Source of the DNA: Platycnemis pennipes
Lineage: Eukaryota; Arthropoda; Insecta; Odonata; Platycnemididae
DNA length: 64,000 nucleotides
Assembly: GCA_933228895.1 (NCBI GenBank)
Contig: OW121852.1
Coordinates: 104,863,544-104,927,543 of the forward strand
Direction of reading: 5' to 3'
Below are positions 34,426 through 45,638 of this stretch, piece after piece. Every line of letters begins with the position of its first letter. Position 1 is the stretch's first letter. The position numbers and the translations under genes were made by a program. Under the pieces are notes generated by a model. The model saw only the letters and a program-made list of their open reading frames with translations. It had not been told where the DNA came from and did not search any database.

Positions 34426-35335
34426 AAGCTGTAATGAAGAAATATCAGCGTATTATGAAATTGCCTCCCTAAGAGATTTCGTCAAACGTTATCGATTCCA
34501 TTGTATCTCCCTTCCCGGGATTCGAAGCGGTGCCCCCAGGTCCTTGACTACTCCCCTCGGGCCCCCCAACCTAGCCGCGGGCCTACAAAAAGGCCCCTCC
34601 GGACCGCCGAAACGGCCATATGGTGATGTCCAAGAGGGGGCTTTATACACGTAGTATGCGGCGAGTTTTTTCTATACGCGCGTGCATTGTAAACGCCCGG
34701 GAACCCGGCAACGTCGGATACAGAGCTCGGCTGGGCTGTGTGTGTGTATAGTTGGGGTGGGGAGGCAACCCCTCCCCCAACCATACCTACCTCCGATCTG
34801 GCAACGCCGCATATTTATCTCACCCGTGTGGGTTTTTTGCAGGTGAGTGCAAGCGGTGGCGGCCGAGTATAGGAAAAAAAAGTTGAGTCGTGGAGGAGGG
34901 GGAGGTTTTGGAGGGTGGGGTGGGGGTCGGGGGGGATGAGGAGGATGTAGGGGAGGGGCGGAAGGAGATGAAAAACTTCGTGGAGGGGTTAAGGCGGGCG
35001 GCGTCGTCCTGGCCAAGACACACCCCCTCCACCAGCCTTGCGCCACTCCTCAGCCTACACCCCGTTTGGGGGTAGGAGGCCTCACGTGTTTTGCGTGGGG
35101 GTGTGGGATGGGAGTGGGGTGGGGCTGGTCGACTATTTTCGCCCTCTCCCCCTCCCTTTCTCCTCCCCAGTTCTCTCGATGGGGGTGGACTCTGGTGAGG
35201 AGGGGAGTCACCAACTTGTATCAAACCCTTTCCTTCCTATCCGTCCACTCGCATTCCCCCGACGGTCAATGAGTGATGGCCGGGAGTCTGGGGAGATGGT
35301 CTCCTTCAGTTAGCCCAAGTCTACTCATCAAGCGG
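34426..35335. other. Large GC-rich block with G-rich plus strand
   Basis: GC-rich throughout. 34885-34970 is a dense series of GGAGG, GGGTGGGG and GGGGGG runs, and 35090-35215 alternates GGGTGGG with pyrimidine tracts. There are five overlapping open frames in both strands. It is a G-quadruplex and regulatory-island candidate, not a gene. Confidence 0.45.
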
Positions 35336-35560
35336 CTCCACCCAAGTGACATTAGTAACGGAGAAAGGAAGATTTTGTCGAAGGAATCCCCCTTCGGGTC
35401 TTCCACCGTGTTGGTTTCTCCATCGTCTTCAGGGTTCATTCAGAAACCCTGAAGAAGGTGGACGAGTCGATCTTTGAAACGTCGGCTGAAAAGGAGATAA
35501 AAACCCGAGTGTAATTCTTTCTAAGGAAAACGCCTGGAAAGCACCAGATTTTTCTTTGAA
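35336..35560. mobile_element. Penelope-like terminal repeat remnants, inverted
   Basis: CTTCAGGGTTCATTCAGAAACCCTGAAG is a short palindrome joining two PLE-type ends. To the right on the plus strand are CTGAAGA, a diverged stem, then TTTGAAACGTCGGCTGAAAAG. To the left on the minus strand are CTGAAGACGATGGAGAAACC and GGAAGACCCGAAGG. The hammerhead GTC cleavage triplet is not correctly placed here, so this is a relic. Confidence 0.5.
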
Positions 35561-35582
35561 TCAAGATTTATTAAAGGCCGTT

Positions 35583-36488
35583 ACAATAATGGGGTCTTTT
35601 ACCATATTTTTTTTACTGTCGAATCTGATTGAATTTGTAATGTACAAAGACCCGCATTTTTCCGTTCCACAATCCGTCAATTACTTCTCGAGTTATAAGA
35701 GGCGACTAACTGATGTTTGCAACGCTTTCGGAAAAGTGTGCGGAAAAAGTACTTGTACGTCATCCACTACTTCCAATCACAACTGAGACCGCGAAGCTCC
35801 TTCACCCAATTATAATGAGGGACACACAGCTGAGTCTGCCAATGGAAGTGGTTGCGACAGGATCTCTTCAGGCAGACCTCCCCTCCCCCCCTCCGCTCCC
35901 TTCCCGTTCTTCCTCAACACAGTCATGGACGGCAGGTGGATGACGTAGAAATCCTTAACGCAGTTCGTTCGGTGGGCGTCACCTTTTGTTAATTTTCATT
36001 TTTGATTTATGAGTGGATGACTCTGGTTAGAAGATAATTATTATTATAATTTTTATTATAATTTTTATTATAATTTTTATTATAATATTTATAATAATTT
36101 TTATTATAATTTATTATAATTATAATTTTTTCACTAAAATTCATTTTTCGTTTCCATATGACAATTTCGCGAGCAAAATATCCGAGTAAACGCCCCTATC
36201 AAGTCTCTTTTTTCTTTTATTCATCCAATACCTTTTTCCGTACACCATACACTTTCTCAGTTTGCATACATATTTCCAAATCCTTTCGTACCACATTGAC
36301 TGCACACCTTATTCTTCATATCCTCCAGCATTCATCTATCCATTTCAGGCTTCAATGTCATCCCTTACATTTCCTCTTAATTCGACATCTTCAGACCATT
36401 CGTGATTTACTCAGCAATTCTCTTCCCCCTTCCCATCTCACGTACTTCTTCGTTTGTCTCCGTTTTTATCCAGTGCACCTCTCCCATA
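35583..36488 (+). repeat. Interspersed repeat family F, copy 2
   Basis: Follows copy 1 (4418-5429) closely, including the block ATCTCTTCAGGCAGACCTCC and the terminal TCCAGTGCACCTCTCCCATA. It has no 5188-type retroposon, but it has a 12-mer microsatellite expansion at 36030-36128 and the hAT-like insertion beginning at 36489. Confidence 0.9.
36030..36128. repeat. AT-rich tandem repeat, about 12 bp unit
   Basis: Units of the type TTTTTATTATAA are repeated about eight times with small variations. The corresponding site in family F copy 1 (about 4870) has no expansion, so it arose in this copy. Confidence 0.85.
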
Positions 36489-36719
36489 CAGGCACGTAGC
36501 CAGTAATTTTTTTCGGGGGTGGGGCTAAGTCTAGTGTAGCTTAACTTGAAACAAACCAGCCTTGCTCTTTCGGTGCCAACATGTTACAAATCTCTTCCCT
36601 TAATTTTCATCGGTTGGTGTATTTACTTTCACAGAGCCCATTCCTCTCTCTTCTCATTGGCATAAAGTTTTCTGCTTGCCTTGTTATGAAGCAATTAATT
36701 TGACCGGCACCAGAACAGA
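36489..36719. mobile_element. hAT-like element, right end missing
   Basis: Starts CAGGCACGTAGCCAG immediately after CTCCCATA, exactly as at 5430, and continues homologous to ACCAGAACAG. Similarity then stops, with no right terminal repeat. It shares ancestry with the insertion in copy 1. Confidence 0.8.
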
Positions 36720-36829
36720 AGTGCTAAAAAATATCGTGCTCAAAACAGCGATTTAGGATATTTGTAAACGTCCCCATTTTATTGGTGTTACGGTTTTAAT
36801 AGAGAGACATTCTGTTTGTGTTTCAATAG

Positions 36830-36990
36830 TACAGGGGAACGATGACGAGAAGATATTAGAAGCTTTGGAGATGTGAGTGTGGAGAAAAATAGAGAAAGTG
36901 CCATATTCGGAAAAAGTTGTTGGGTGGGGTAGGAAACAATATTGTCCGCGGAAATTGGGAGAAGGAACAGTAGGTGGATGGAACAGGGAA
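36830..36990 (+). mobile_element. LINE family A-like relic
   Basis: Plus-strand reading gives ERDDEKILEALEM and VWRKIEKVPYSEK, the RLEAFEMW-RRM region of endonuclease-RT LINEs, followed by decay. Confidence 0.4.
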
Positions 36991-39900
36991 TGAAGAATGC
37001 TGATATCTTAAATTAAATTTAAATGCTGGGAATTTAAAGAAAAAAATGTTTAGTATTTTGTTGCATTCGATACATGAGGTTATTGACCTTGATATATTGT
37101 CAGCTACGTTGGCACATCGGATCTATTTTACGTCGATGTATTCTTACCGATACCCCTACTCCTGCGTAATGATGTGTCTGTTTTGCATACGATATTCTTT
37201 TGATAACCTAATATTTCGGCTGTTGCGTCACTCATCCAACGAATCCTTTCCCGTGAGTGAGCTTTTTAACATGAGTTTAATGATCATTTTTACCTAATTT
37301 GACTAACCAAAATTTGTGTGATGTGTTAATAAGATGTCTGTCTTGTTCGATGAAAGAGGATCTTAATTCAGCTACATGCTTAATTACAGTGATAAAGCAT
37401 CAGAAAGCGGATCTCTGATTCACTGAAGTTTTTGTGGTGTTTTTTGGCAATGCATTGAAATTCGGATATTTATTTCAACGACAACACCAAATATGAGTAA
37501 AGTTTTACGCACTTTTGACAAAAAATCTGTATCAAAAAATTTAATTTCGGAGTTGAGTAACTTATTTTTAATCCCGCACTTCCTGACCAATTGCTGCTAA
37601 GGGTTTTTTAATTTCGTACAATTGCTAACTTGCGCCCTTATTTCGATTAATACGCAGATCATTTGATTGACCGCTGCCCATGTTAAGCAGATGAAAATGT
37701 TGTCTTTTTTTTAATATCCTTTAAGAAATACTGCCTTCTCCTGTGCATCAATATCTGAAAAGTAAATGTTTGGCGCTTAAAAATATGCATGATACTTACT
37801 CATCTGATGTAATTTTAGTGATTGCTTAAATCAGCCTACTGCATCATCATGTTTATCGAATAGCTTATTTTTCTCCAGCAGTAGGGAAGTTTAATTTCTA
37901 AATCCTAGCCCAGAAACTAAGGAGGTTGATTCCCACTTTATGCTCTCTTTTGATATTTCGGAACAATATGAATATCATGTTAGTTCTCTACAGTTATGAA
38001 TTGGTGCTTTAAAAAAGTAGTGTCTCTCCAAGGTTCCTTCCATCGCTCAAAGCTTTAATAAATACTAAAGTAATTTTTGGGAAAGTTTCGCCAATAGTTT
38101 TTCTTTTACGATAATTGATTGGGGAATTTTGTTCTTGAAGTTTTCTTGGAGTACGACAAATGTTTGGGTAAACGGCAAAATTTTCCCATTACGTTACGAC
38201 CTTAATTTTGACTTCGCGCGATAGACTCTTTGGCTCCTATTCGTCAGAGCTTACTATATATGGTCCGGCTTTTACAGAATTAGGCGATAATATCAAGCTT
38301 AGATGGTAACGGGCGGAGTACTTGTTTTGTTTCTTTTAGCTCTATCTGCCATTATTAGGTCTCCCTAGCGCCGCTAGTGTCTGACCAACTATTCGCCAGC
38401 TCCGTCACTTCCTCCCGGGACTTTTACGACAACCGTCCCAATGAGACCAGAGTACCTCAATGGACACTTGTTGAAGGCCATTAAAAAGATCATCGCTTTA
38501 ACGGTGAACCGTAAAAGTAAATGCATCTTGAGGCGGAGAGGAAAGGTTGAGAGAATTCCCCCCTCTTCCTGTGAGCGGGGGGAGGTATACTTTGCCGGAG
38601 GACAATTAAGTCCTTGCTCCCATGAATACGAAATTTAATCAAAAAGTTTCATTTACCTGAGGCGGCCTCAAAGCCCTTTTGTTGGCGTGAGTTTTTCCGA
38701 CGGGACGAGTCGAGACGATTTGAGTGAAGAAAAACCGAGCAGGAATAAATGACATGTTTTATCGGCGTTTGTGACTGGATTCGGGGCACAATGTACAGCT
38801 CACTTTCTCCGCGCACATAATCCTCATTATTTATTTGGGCGGGTGACTGCAAATCTTCTGGACTTTGTTATTTTTTGGCCCTGAGGCATGGACAAAAACA
38901 GCGGCGGAGAGGGCTGTGAAGGTAACATTAAGAATGTGATGTTGCAGAAGGATAATGTAGACCACACGTGTAGGCAGCCTTATTAAAAAGTTGTAAGAAG
39001 AGTTGAAGGAAAAAGTAGTCTATTGAGAGCTTGATTAAGAAAATTGAACAATCTGCGTGGGCGCATAAGATGCTCTGGTGAATACAGTCGCGTCCGTGAA
39101 AATGAAGAATGGTGCTGATACTGGCGTATTACCAGATAGGTTAGAATGATCAGGTAGAGTTGTGTAAAACCAAACCTAGAATTGACCACTGTTGATGATG
39201 AGGCTGCTCCTCTGTTCTATTTTGGTTTCTTGTCATCACTGTAGTCGTCGTCGAGTTTGATAGGAATGAAGCTCCCTAATTTTCATGACATCTTCGCGAT
39301 ACCTCGAAGAGTATCGAGGAGATATTTTCTCCATTATTTACGGCGTAAACTTTGGTTGAAACCGAACAGCAAAGTAAAAAGAATAGAGAAACGATTCCAT
39401 CGAAGCGATTCATTGAAATAAAAACCAGATAACGGAGTAGAAATTACTTTGGGACAGCTCAGGAGTTCAGAGGCCATTGGAATGAATTAAATTGTGAAAG
39501 ATCTAATTGTAAAAGTGGAGCAAATGATCCCGGTAGCTGTATACATTGGTGTGTCGTGATTTTACTTGGAATTCAAATTAGTGGGCGTGTTTTAATTCCC
39601 ATCCGAAAGAAATGCCCAACGCTTTTAGGTATTTTGGGAGAGTGATGGGGGGTATTTTCTCCCTCCGAGGTGGTCGGCAGTATATATATGTGTGCTGGGA
39701 CGTCACACGTCGCCCATTTCCTTCCCATCAAGTCACTCCCCTCTCCCCTTCCATACCCTCCCTCCTCTCATACCTACTAATGCTTTTTTTTTCTCGTCCA
39801 ACCACTGGTTCATTCCCGCCTGTCCCTCACGTGGCCGTGGCGCGTAAACCCAACGCCTCCCCAAATTAAAGAAACGTTTTTTGTTTCTGGGACTGAATTT

Positions 39901-40164
39901 TTTTCACTTATTTCCTCTCTTTAATTCGATGTGAGCCGGCGGGAAAGTGCCATTTCTAATTTCGCGGCGTCGATCGTGTGCGTCCCATTGCGATTTCTTT
40001 CGGAGCTAATATTTTTTTTCTCCGAAGTGGAGTTGGAACGGTTCGCTTGTCGTTGAATAATCTTAGATGGGTATGGGTTCAACAGTCGGGATATTTGACG
40101 AAAGATTTTCCGAGTGGGATAGAGAAAACATATTACTCGAAACACTAACGCAGATCAAAATGTT
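36991..40164. other. AT-rich stretch, nothing firm
   Basis: Largest repeat-poor interval in the window. Short GC-richer patches are at 38340-38620 and 39640-39860. Small open frames show no domain. It could hold unidentified regulatory sequence of nab. Confidence 0.4.
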
Positions 40165-40206
40165 GTGGGTGTGCTGCAAGCAACCTCGAGGGTATGTGAC
40201 AGGATC
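40165..40206 (-). repeat. LINE family B 3'-end fragment
   Basis: GTGCTGCAAGCAACCTCGAGG then GTATGTGACAGG is the core of the family B terminus. Confidence 0.55.
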
Positions 40207-41869
40207 AATAAAAGTAATAATAATAATAAATTCGTTACTCAACGACATAGTGATATTACAATGATTGATTTTTACAATTTGAGTGATTTTAGATAGCCTT
40301 GAAGAAACATTTACGTGTAGTAAAACATGGTTATGCGTTTAACTTAAATAAAAAATATAATACCAGTAACAAAAGAAAAAACAAAAAAATAACCAGGTTT
40401 ATTTTTAACAAATACATTAAGATATACTCTACCCTGTTTTAGTAAAAAGTCCTTGTATACTTAATTAACATTTTTTAAGAGATAATTTATGTTGTGTTGC
40501 TATTATCTTTGGAGCTATAATTGTTTTTTTTTCATTGACATACTGTTGCCTTGTAAGTGCAGTTACTTTTAAGTTCATTTAGATGACTAAAAATAGATTT
40601 TTTCGCCGTTTTATATTTTTGATACTTTGTTAATATATTATATATAGATCTCTCTTCTGATTTTTCTTAATTTGTGCTCTAGTCCCATTCAGTAAATCAC
40701 CCATATTATGTTCAGGGTTGGCGCGTGCATTCTTTTTCAGTATGTGTGTGCACAATGTATGGCATCGTTCATTCTGCGCGTTTGACCTGAACAAGAAGAG
40801 GATGAAAACGCTGAACTTTTTACCCCTCAATCATGGTCGCACAGATTTGACGTTGTTTACGAGTTAGGAAAGCTTTTTTTTTTACTAACTTCTCTTCCGT
40901 CTATTGCGATGCACCGGCAATCATTGGAGTCAAAACATCGACTTTCTCATGTCTTCCGCCATTTCTTGCGTTTACACGCATGGATTCCTTAGCAGCTGCG
41001 TTTTCCGACTTTATTGTCTCCCTCGGGACTCCGAAGTGAGCACCTTAGGGTATCTGCGGCACTAGAAAAAGATTTTTTCCTTCTATCTGTGCTCGACGTG
41101 AGCAAGTGAAAGGGAGTTTTATGACTACGTGGCATTTGGTACATCTTCACCTTTTTACAGCCGAACCGTCAGCCGTGAACTTGGTCGAGCGTAATAGATG
41201 TCCTTAGTTTCCGCTGATTCGCGATGGCGAAGATTCACTTGCCGCCATTTGCCCAGCGTGATCTTTAATATTCCCTGCGTGCTTTCGATTCAATATTTGA
41301 AGCAATTTGTCTGGTCCGTCTATTGAATACGGGTTCTAACTCATCAAGGACGATCTTGGAAGATGCATGAAAAACCTGCGTTAAGGTAGCTTTCCTTGGA
41401 ATTTTTTCTACGCGTAAACCCATCATATTTCCTTTATTTTTTGATTCATCACTTATCTAGTTGGTTTTGCGATGATCTATTCACTGGAAATTAAAATTTT
41501 AAGTGATAATTCGTTAGATTTAGCAGAAAAGGTAATTGGAGTTTTAAAGTCATATTTTTTCCACCGCAGGCCCGGTATCCTGTATTTTTGGCTACTTTCG
41601 GTTCCGGTCTAACGAGAATAATGTCGATTACACTGGAATCGTTGTTGTCAGTTTGTCCTATTTTCTATTATGTTTGTGGGATATTACATATTTTAATTAT
41701 CTGCCAATTTACTTAGATTTAATCTAGGTATTTCAGTCCATAATAGTACGGGAAAAATGAAATTTTGGACCTCTTTCTCCTACTCTATATTGTTTGTTAA
41801 TTTTATTTTCTCACTGATTTCTGGACTTCGTATGTATTTCTCTGAAGCACAAAACATATAATTATTTGT
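40207..41869. other. AT-rich stretch, nothing recognised
   Basis: Long A/T-rich sequence. No supported feature. Confidence 0.4.
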
Positions 41870-42137
41870 TTTATGCAGCTAAATCTTCGGTGGTGTAGCC
41901 GATGCACATTCCTCTGCAGGCGCCAGGAGTGACGCCATTCTTGGCATTATTAAACCTCCTCCGTCTCTTTCTGTGCAACTCGAGAATACTCATTAGCAGC
42001 ATCTTAGCGGTTGCGAGGAATTGCTGGAGGAAGACTCTCTCCTCTAGCTGAGAAATCATCGCGCCGTTGAGGCTCCGTCGTACAATGTACGCAGTTTTTT
42101 TCATACTCTTGGTAATTGGGGAGAAAAAGTGTTGCAT
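41870..42137 (-). CDS. Candidate small open frame or exon of unknown protein (weak)
   Basis: An 88-codon minus-strand frame starts at an ATG and ends with TAA at 41870-41872. It sits in AT-rich surroundings, yet the third codon positions in its middle and end are G/C-rich. The product has an amphipathic stretch (ISQLEERVFLQQFLATAKML), a basic run (HRKRRRRF) and two cysteines near the end (GACRGMCIGY). No family was recognised. There is no signal peptide and no clear splice acceptor. It is on the strand opposite nab. It may be a chance frame. Confidence 0.25.
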
Positions 42138-42765
42138 GTATGTAGAAAACTAAAATGATTCCTTGACGCGCTACTTTTTCGAAAAATTACAATTAAAATT
42201 GCGTAGTGTTAGTGGTGATAGTGAGTAAAAATAATAAAAAATAGAATTTATCACTCAAGAAAATCTATTAACGAAAAACCGATTAGGAAGTGCATTGTTC
42301 AAGGAAGTAAAATGTTTGTAAAATGAAGGCAGAAGTTCATTCTTTCATTCGATAAAAGGAGTTGGGAAAATCCGTCACTTAAAATTGATTTGTTAACTAA
42401 TCTGTGTATTTAGGGTATCGCTCATCGGAAACTCAGGAGTTGTATCAGTTTCATGCCGTAATGATACTTTATCGGCGGACGTAACCGACAGCTAAGGTCA
42501 TTTGCATTCTAAGATCTACATGAATATTAGTCATTGTGTCCAGACTACCCGTTCTTCTCCTCCCTCTGACTAGCTTTCCCAACATTTATCCTTCTATCAC
42601 ATCCTTCAAAACAACCTCGTTCATTATACCAGGTCCTTACACTCCCCCTATCTTCTTCTAATTTCCTTTACCAATTTACTTTCCTCTCCATCTTCCCCAG
42701 CGCTTCCTGTTATGTTTTTAAAAGGCACGGATAAAATGGTGGAATTTCTCATTCGTCTTATGCGT
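42138..42765. other. Non-coding stretch, nothing recognised
   Basis: AT-rich, then pyrimidine-rich. No feature supported. Confidence 0.35.
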
Positions 42766-43900
42766 TCACCATGTGAACTCCTTGAGTAGAATTTGTGTGG
42801 GGTTAGCCTCGTGGGAAGGAATGGATGCGAAGAAAAACTCGAGCAGAGTGGAGCCCCGAGTTTCCATCGCGAGGAGTGGTCCAGCGAGAGGGGGTGGAGA
42901 GAGATGGAGGAGGGAGGGACAGAATCGCTGGAATTCCACGTCGCATGCCGCTCGCTCCGTCTTACGTAGCTCCCCATTTTGTGTCCCGCAGACACAGCAC
43001 GCACTGAAACGCCCGCGCTTTTGACGTTTGGTTTTCGCGCCCATGGCCGTGACGTCACGCACACGCAAGAGGTCGTATTCGGTTCCCTTCGTGACCCTTA
43101 ACCGAGTTAGTTGAGTCATGAGTCGGGGCGATTTCTCGAAATTTCTCCCGTCACCAGTCCCATTCCTGTCACGTCCACGTTAGGCAACGCATTCTTATTC
43201 AACATTGCACTTTCTCGAGTGATTGACACTGGAGATTCCGTGCGTTTTCTCGAAAATTTCCTAATTTTGTCCTTTTCTTGTATAGTTTGTCTGTAGTAGC
43301 ACGTAGTGGGTGGACCGCAGTTTGAAAATTTTGTGGTTTTGGAGCGCATAAGTAGAGCTTTGGGGTTAAAGTAGTGTCGCAAACGGGTATTTTTCTTCGG
43401 AACATGAACCACGCGTAAATGTACATACATTCCCCTGTTTTTCGTACGAGCAAGGCTCATTTTTTTCACTGCCTCGTGTCTTTCATTACGGAGCTTAATG
43501 TCGCCCCAATTCGGTGGACTTTGGGTCGTTATGCGATCGCGGATCCGAGGCAGAAGTTGGAGAATGATATAAAAAAATACAGCATACGTTCGGTAATAGC
43601 GCTTCGTAGTCGTCATGTTTTTTTTCCTCCCGAACCTCGTTTCCCCCTTCCTGCGCCCGGCAAAAATTACACAATGCGGAAAATCGTTCGCGATTTCGGT
43701 CCCGTGTTTCATTTTTGCGCGGAAATATTTCGCCGTTTCTTTTCTCCGCGCCTTCGGCCGCGCGCAAATCTTTAGATTAACTTCCGTTATTCGCCTGGGG
43801 GTGGGCCGGCTTTCTCGGTGGCTGGCGAGCGAACTAAATTCTCCTCACCTTGCGGGGATTTATCGGTGTACAGCTTAATTTTTTCCCTTGCCTCCACACG
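42766..43900. promoter_or_regulatory. CpG-rich, CRE-containing island upstream of nab (candidate)
   Basis: Two GC-rich parts (42780-43140 and 43490-43870). CGTGACGTCACG at 43048-43059 is a palindrome containing a full CRE/ATF octamer. Overlapping frames on both strands, including a 198-codon minus-strand frame (43116-43712), show no domain. It lies 7 kb before the first recognised nab exon, so a promoter or enhancer role is possible but unproven. Confidence 0.3.
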
Positions 43901-44953
43901 GATTGGTGGGTTGCCAGGGTAAAAGCGTATAAGTTTTTCAAGCGTTTTTCATCATCATCACCCGTCATCAATGGGGAACATGCACTATTTTTTATGACTC
44001 TTTGAATGTAAAGTTTATTTGCTGACATGTGCTTGCCGAAAATTTTGCTGAAGAATAATTCTTTAATAATAATAACAACACAACTTAATTATTAAGTTGT
44101 GCTACAAAGATATTACTCTTTGAAAATTGTACTTTTTCGGCAGCTTAAAAACACGACGTCATCGCATGACGTCACGGAACGGTATCACCATGGTCGTTGT
44201 TTATCTGTTTATGCGTGGAGGTAAGTTGTTAAATAAATACTTAGGGATATCGTATGCATTTATCTCATATGTTTAATGCAATAAATGCTTGTATTTCGAA
44301 TTTTTAATTGCGTAGTATGGATTGTAAAGAGCAAATCGTCCATTAATTATATAAAGCCTGTTTAGTGCCCAAGAATGTCTACTACGCCTATGCAATCGCA
44401 GTTTTTTTAAGAAGAACGCCGCCATAAGGGAGTCAACCAAAGGAAATTGTCGGAATGTGCTTTTTTAAAGTATTATTTCAGTCATCGTTTCGTTTGAGAA
44501 ACGGCTAAAAACCTCAAAACAATATATTCACTTCGTTTTCTGTTAAAAATAAATGTCTATCTCTGTAGCAATATGGAACCCATACCGTGCAGTGACGTCA
44601 GAAGGCGTTTTAGGTCACGTGACTTTCGTCAATTTCCTGGAACATTTAAATTCATTTAATAATCTTTATGGTGGGCGTATAAAAATGTGGCTTATGTATT
44701 TAAATTGGTGAAAGATTTTCGTATCAAGTTCATCACTAATCTTCGAGAAACAAATTTCATGCATATTCCCCATTCTTAAATACCGTTTTACACCATGGTT
44801 GTCAATGCGTTGTCTATTTCAAAGAATGACCTGCAGAGAAAATTTTCGACAATTTGACGCAGTTTTAATTAATTATGCAATTAAAAGTTTCTTGTAAATC
44901 TTCAATAAGGTCGATTTGATGCATTTCTTCACTCAATTTTTTATTTCGTATTA
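43901..44953. other. AT-rich stretch with CRE and E-box motifs
   Basis: ACGACGTCATCGCATGACGTCA (44154-44173) holds two CRE-like sites. TGACGTCA recurs at 44593-44600, followed by the palindrome GTCACGTGAC (44614-44623), which contains a CACGTG E-box. A palindrome, CACAACTTAAT and its inverse, is at about 44089-44112. These are candidate binding sites only. Confidence 0.35.
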
Positions 44954-44954
44954 G

Positions 44955-45180
44955 CATAATTAATCTCTTTTACATCCTTCACTAATTGCTGCATGTGTAC
45001 GAGACATTCCTTTTCCATTGTTACCTTAGCCTTTTCCCTCGACGATTGTCTTCTTCATACCATCATGTTTCAAGGTATAGCCAGTTAGATTGTCCTGTAT
45101 TTTTGTACTTTTAATAGGACTTCTTTCTTCTCCCATTGTGCTTGGTATTTCGTCGTTTTTCAAGGTCGCTGGCTTTATAT
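44955..45180 (-). mobile_element. LINE family A relic
   Basis: ATCTCTTTTACATCCTTCAC, TTTTCCCTCGACGATTGTCTTC and ACCATCATGTTTCAAGG match the KDVKE, KTIVEGK and HDG-like part of family A on the minus strand, with many changes. Confidence 0.6.
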
Positions 45181-45442
45181 TATTCTATAGGTTATGGTAG
45201 GTTTAAATGGCCTGTCCTGACTTCTCTTCGTATTACATTTAGTCATCTGAATCTGCTACGTACTTTTCTCTTTATCATCATATTTCTTACCTCACTTTAA
45301 ACTATCTTTAATACCTTCTCCATTTCATCCTCGTCCTCGCTTGCTCGGTATTCTATTTTTGATCACTGTGTACAGTTTCATTATCCTTAAAATTCTATTC
45401 CATCCACCTATTCTTCCGTATTCCAATTTCCGCAAACAATCG
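45181..45442. other. Spacer, nothing recognised
   Basis: No supported feature. Confidence 0.3.
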
Positions 45443-45638
45443 AGCAGGCGGGGTAAAGTCCTCGTCTGCTAATCCTAGGGTAGCGGGTTCGAGTCCCGCC
45501 TGGGTGGGTTATCTCCACCCAGGGCGTGGATGTTTGTCAAGCTGTTGGTTCAGCCCCTGGAAAACCTGATGACAGGCAAATGACTATTGGGATCCCGGGG
45601 GTATATGGACCAACAGATCAGTCCGGATGCAAAAAAAA
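45443..45638 (+). mobile_element. tRNA-derived SINE, family S3
   Basis: The head GGCGGGGTAAAGTCCTCGTC ends with an excellent B box, GCGGGTTCGAGTCCCGCC (about 45482-45499). The body includes CCCAGGGCGTGGATGTTTG and GATGACAGGCAAATGAC, and a short A-rich tail (GCAAAAAAAAT) follows. The single copy looks fairly young. Confidence 0.75.

Noticed and set aside
35430..35500. Active hammerhead ribozyme
   Set aside because: CTGAAGA and GAAAC are present, but stem II pairs poorly and GTC does not sit four bases after GAAAC, so the fold is incomplete.
36030..36128. CRISPR-like or regulatory repeat array
   Set aside because: It is a simple AT microsatellite of about 12 bp units with no spacers, and it is absent from the homologous repeat copy.
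43116..43712. 198-codon open frame on the minus strand
   Set aside because: No domain, overlaps other frames on both strands, and lies in a CpG-rich block where stops are rare.
45443..45520. tRNA gene on the plus strand
   Set aside because: Excellent B box but no good acceptor stem; a SINE body and A-rich tail follow.
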